A stretch of 64,000 nucleotides of DNA from GCA-2737725 sp965229355 (GTDB lineage Bacteria > Pseudomonadota > Alphaproteobacteria > Rhodospirillales > Rhodospirillaceae): positions 1,798,001-1,862,000 of the forward strand of contig OZ245869.1 in the NCBI GenBank assembly GCA_965229355.1, read 5' to 3'. The notes beneath the pieces are model-generated. The model was given only the letters and a program-made list of their open reading frames with translations. It made no database searches and was not told where the DNA came from. A program made the position numbers and the translations under genes. Of this stretch, positions 63,445-64,000 are shown one piece after another. Numbering within the stretch: the stretch's first letter is position 1; the number at the start of each line of letters is the position of its first letter.

Positions 63445-64000
63445 ATGACGACAACCACACTTTCAGACGCACCCAGCACTCCCTCATTTGCTGTACGTGG
63501 TTCAGGCTATGCAATCGCGGCTGGCGTGGTTGTGTTGTTTGCCTTCTACGGCACGTATTTCGTGCAAATGCTGGTGATGCTGTCGCCAGAGCAAGTCGCT
63601 ATGGCCGAGGCCGCGCGTGGTGCGTCGGAAGCGGACAGCATGTATCCGTTTATCTTGAGCATCTGGCAGATTGTCGCTGGCCCTAGTCTGATCGCCGCCC
63701 GGACTCTCTCACTTTTGGCCAGTGTGTTGGCGATTGTCATTGCATTCAGCATCGCCCGCCGCCTCAGCGGCGACATGGTTATGGCAGCGTTCCTCGTGCT
63801 GCCGTTCGTGCTTTATCCGCCGTTGGTGGCGACCTGGGTCAGCGCGACGCCACATGCGCTCTTTTTGTTGTGCGCATTCGGGGCATTTGCGCTGTTGCAA
63901 CGCGCACCCCACGGCGCTGCTGTGCCGGGTGCGGGCGCGCTGGTGTTCATCGCCACGCTGTTGCATCCGCTTGGTTTGGTTGTCATGCCGGTATGGGCGC
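63445..64000 (+). CDS. membrane protein, GT39/GT87-like, truncated by window end
   Basis: An open frame of 185 codons from ATG 63445 to the window end without stop. It begins MTTTTLSDAPSTPSFAVRGS, then a TM helix (AIAAGVVVLFAFYGTYFVQM), a loop with ARGASEADSMYPFILSIWQI and GPSLIAARTLSLLASVLAIV, and further helices. The pattern recalls polyprenyl-phosphate-dependent glycosyltransferases. It is divergent from the 548-aa protein gene. Assignment is tentative because the C-terminal part is missing. Confidence 0.6.
   Translation, partial: MTTTTLSDAPSTPSFAVRGSGYAIAAGVVVLFAFYGTYFVQMLVMLSPEQVAMAEAARGASEADSMYPFILSIWQIVAGPSLIAARTLSLLASVLAIVIAFSIARRLSGDMVMAAFLVLPFVLYPPLVATWVSATPHALFLLCAFGAFALLQRAPHGAAVPGAGALVFIATLLHPLGLVVMPVWA

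Noticed and set aside
1..64000. CRISPR arrays, tRNA or rRNA genes, insertion sequences, prophage
   Set aside because: I found no regularly spaced repeats, no tRNA-like T-loop with acceptor pairing, no transposase or integrase motif and no phage structural gene.

Overview
The window looks like chromosomal DNA of a free-living, heterotrophic alphaproteobacterium. Supporting signs are a two-subunit methylmalonyl-CoA mutase with MeaB, a ChrR-type anti-sigma factor with the Rhodobacter-type metal ligands, an FNR/FixK-type operator, many TonB/SBP uptake genes and a PAS_5-type protein. The order cannot be named from sequence alone. Genes are densely packed, often with 4-nt ATGA/GTGA overlaps, and I recognise no prophage, IS element, integrase, CRISPR array or tRNA. 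This reads as ordinary chromosome with accessory clusters.

Left part (1-10.1 kb): a LuxR-type response regulator, a CorA-type Mg/Co channel, a secreted hypothetical protein, a TrmH-family RNA methylase, a heptose-bisphosphate phosphatase (gmhB), an orphan peptide-type SBP, an RlmI-like rRNA methylase, a TPR-methyltransferase, and the putrescine pair aguA-aguB (agmatine to N-carbamoylputrescine to putrescine). Next (10.2-18.2 kb, minus strand) lies the propionyl/methylmalonyl-CoA unit, mutase small subunit - large subunit - MeaB, flanked on each side by an exported M19 dipeptidase; a methyltransferase-SBP pair follows.

The most unusual stretch is 20.6-28.7 kb. It holds a Tat-exported molybdopterin subunit without an iron-sulfur partner, then three overlapping exported SUMF1/FGE-fold proteins that lack the FGE active-site cysteine pair (the third fused to a VOC domain), a Tat-exported flavin amine oxidase and an NTF2-like protein. 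This looks like a periplasmic oxidation/binding system that I cannot match to a described pathway.

Middle (28.9-47.8 kb): a TolB-like lipoprotein, an MFS-GNAT pair, a VOC-quinone reductase pair, a hupE - small protein - His-tailed bicupin unit with a perfect FNR-type box in its leader, a divergent iron island (DUF3325/PepSY/DUF3649 versus a TonB siderophore receptor) around a Fur-like dyad, a hairpin-rich intergenic region, a LysR regulator convergent with a GPH-family sugar transporter, and assorted small proteins.

Right part (47.8-64 kb): a divergent SBP/TonB-receptor uptake pair, leuC with palindromes upstream, an orphan Mrp-N-like protein, a candidate 6S RNA before a dienelactone hydrolase, and TauE/SafE. 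It ends in a polysaccharide region: a glycosyltransferase fused to an atypical sugar-phosphate transferase, a lone ChrR, an O-antigen-ligase-like protein, a canonical sugar-phosphate transferase and two multi-spanning membrane proteins, the last one cut by the window edge.
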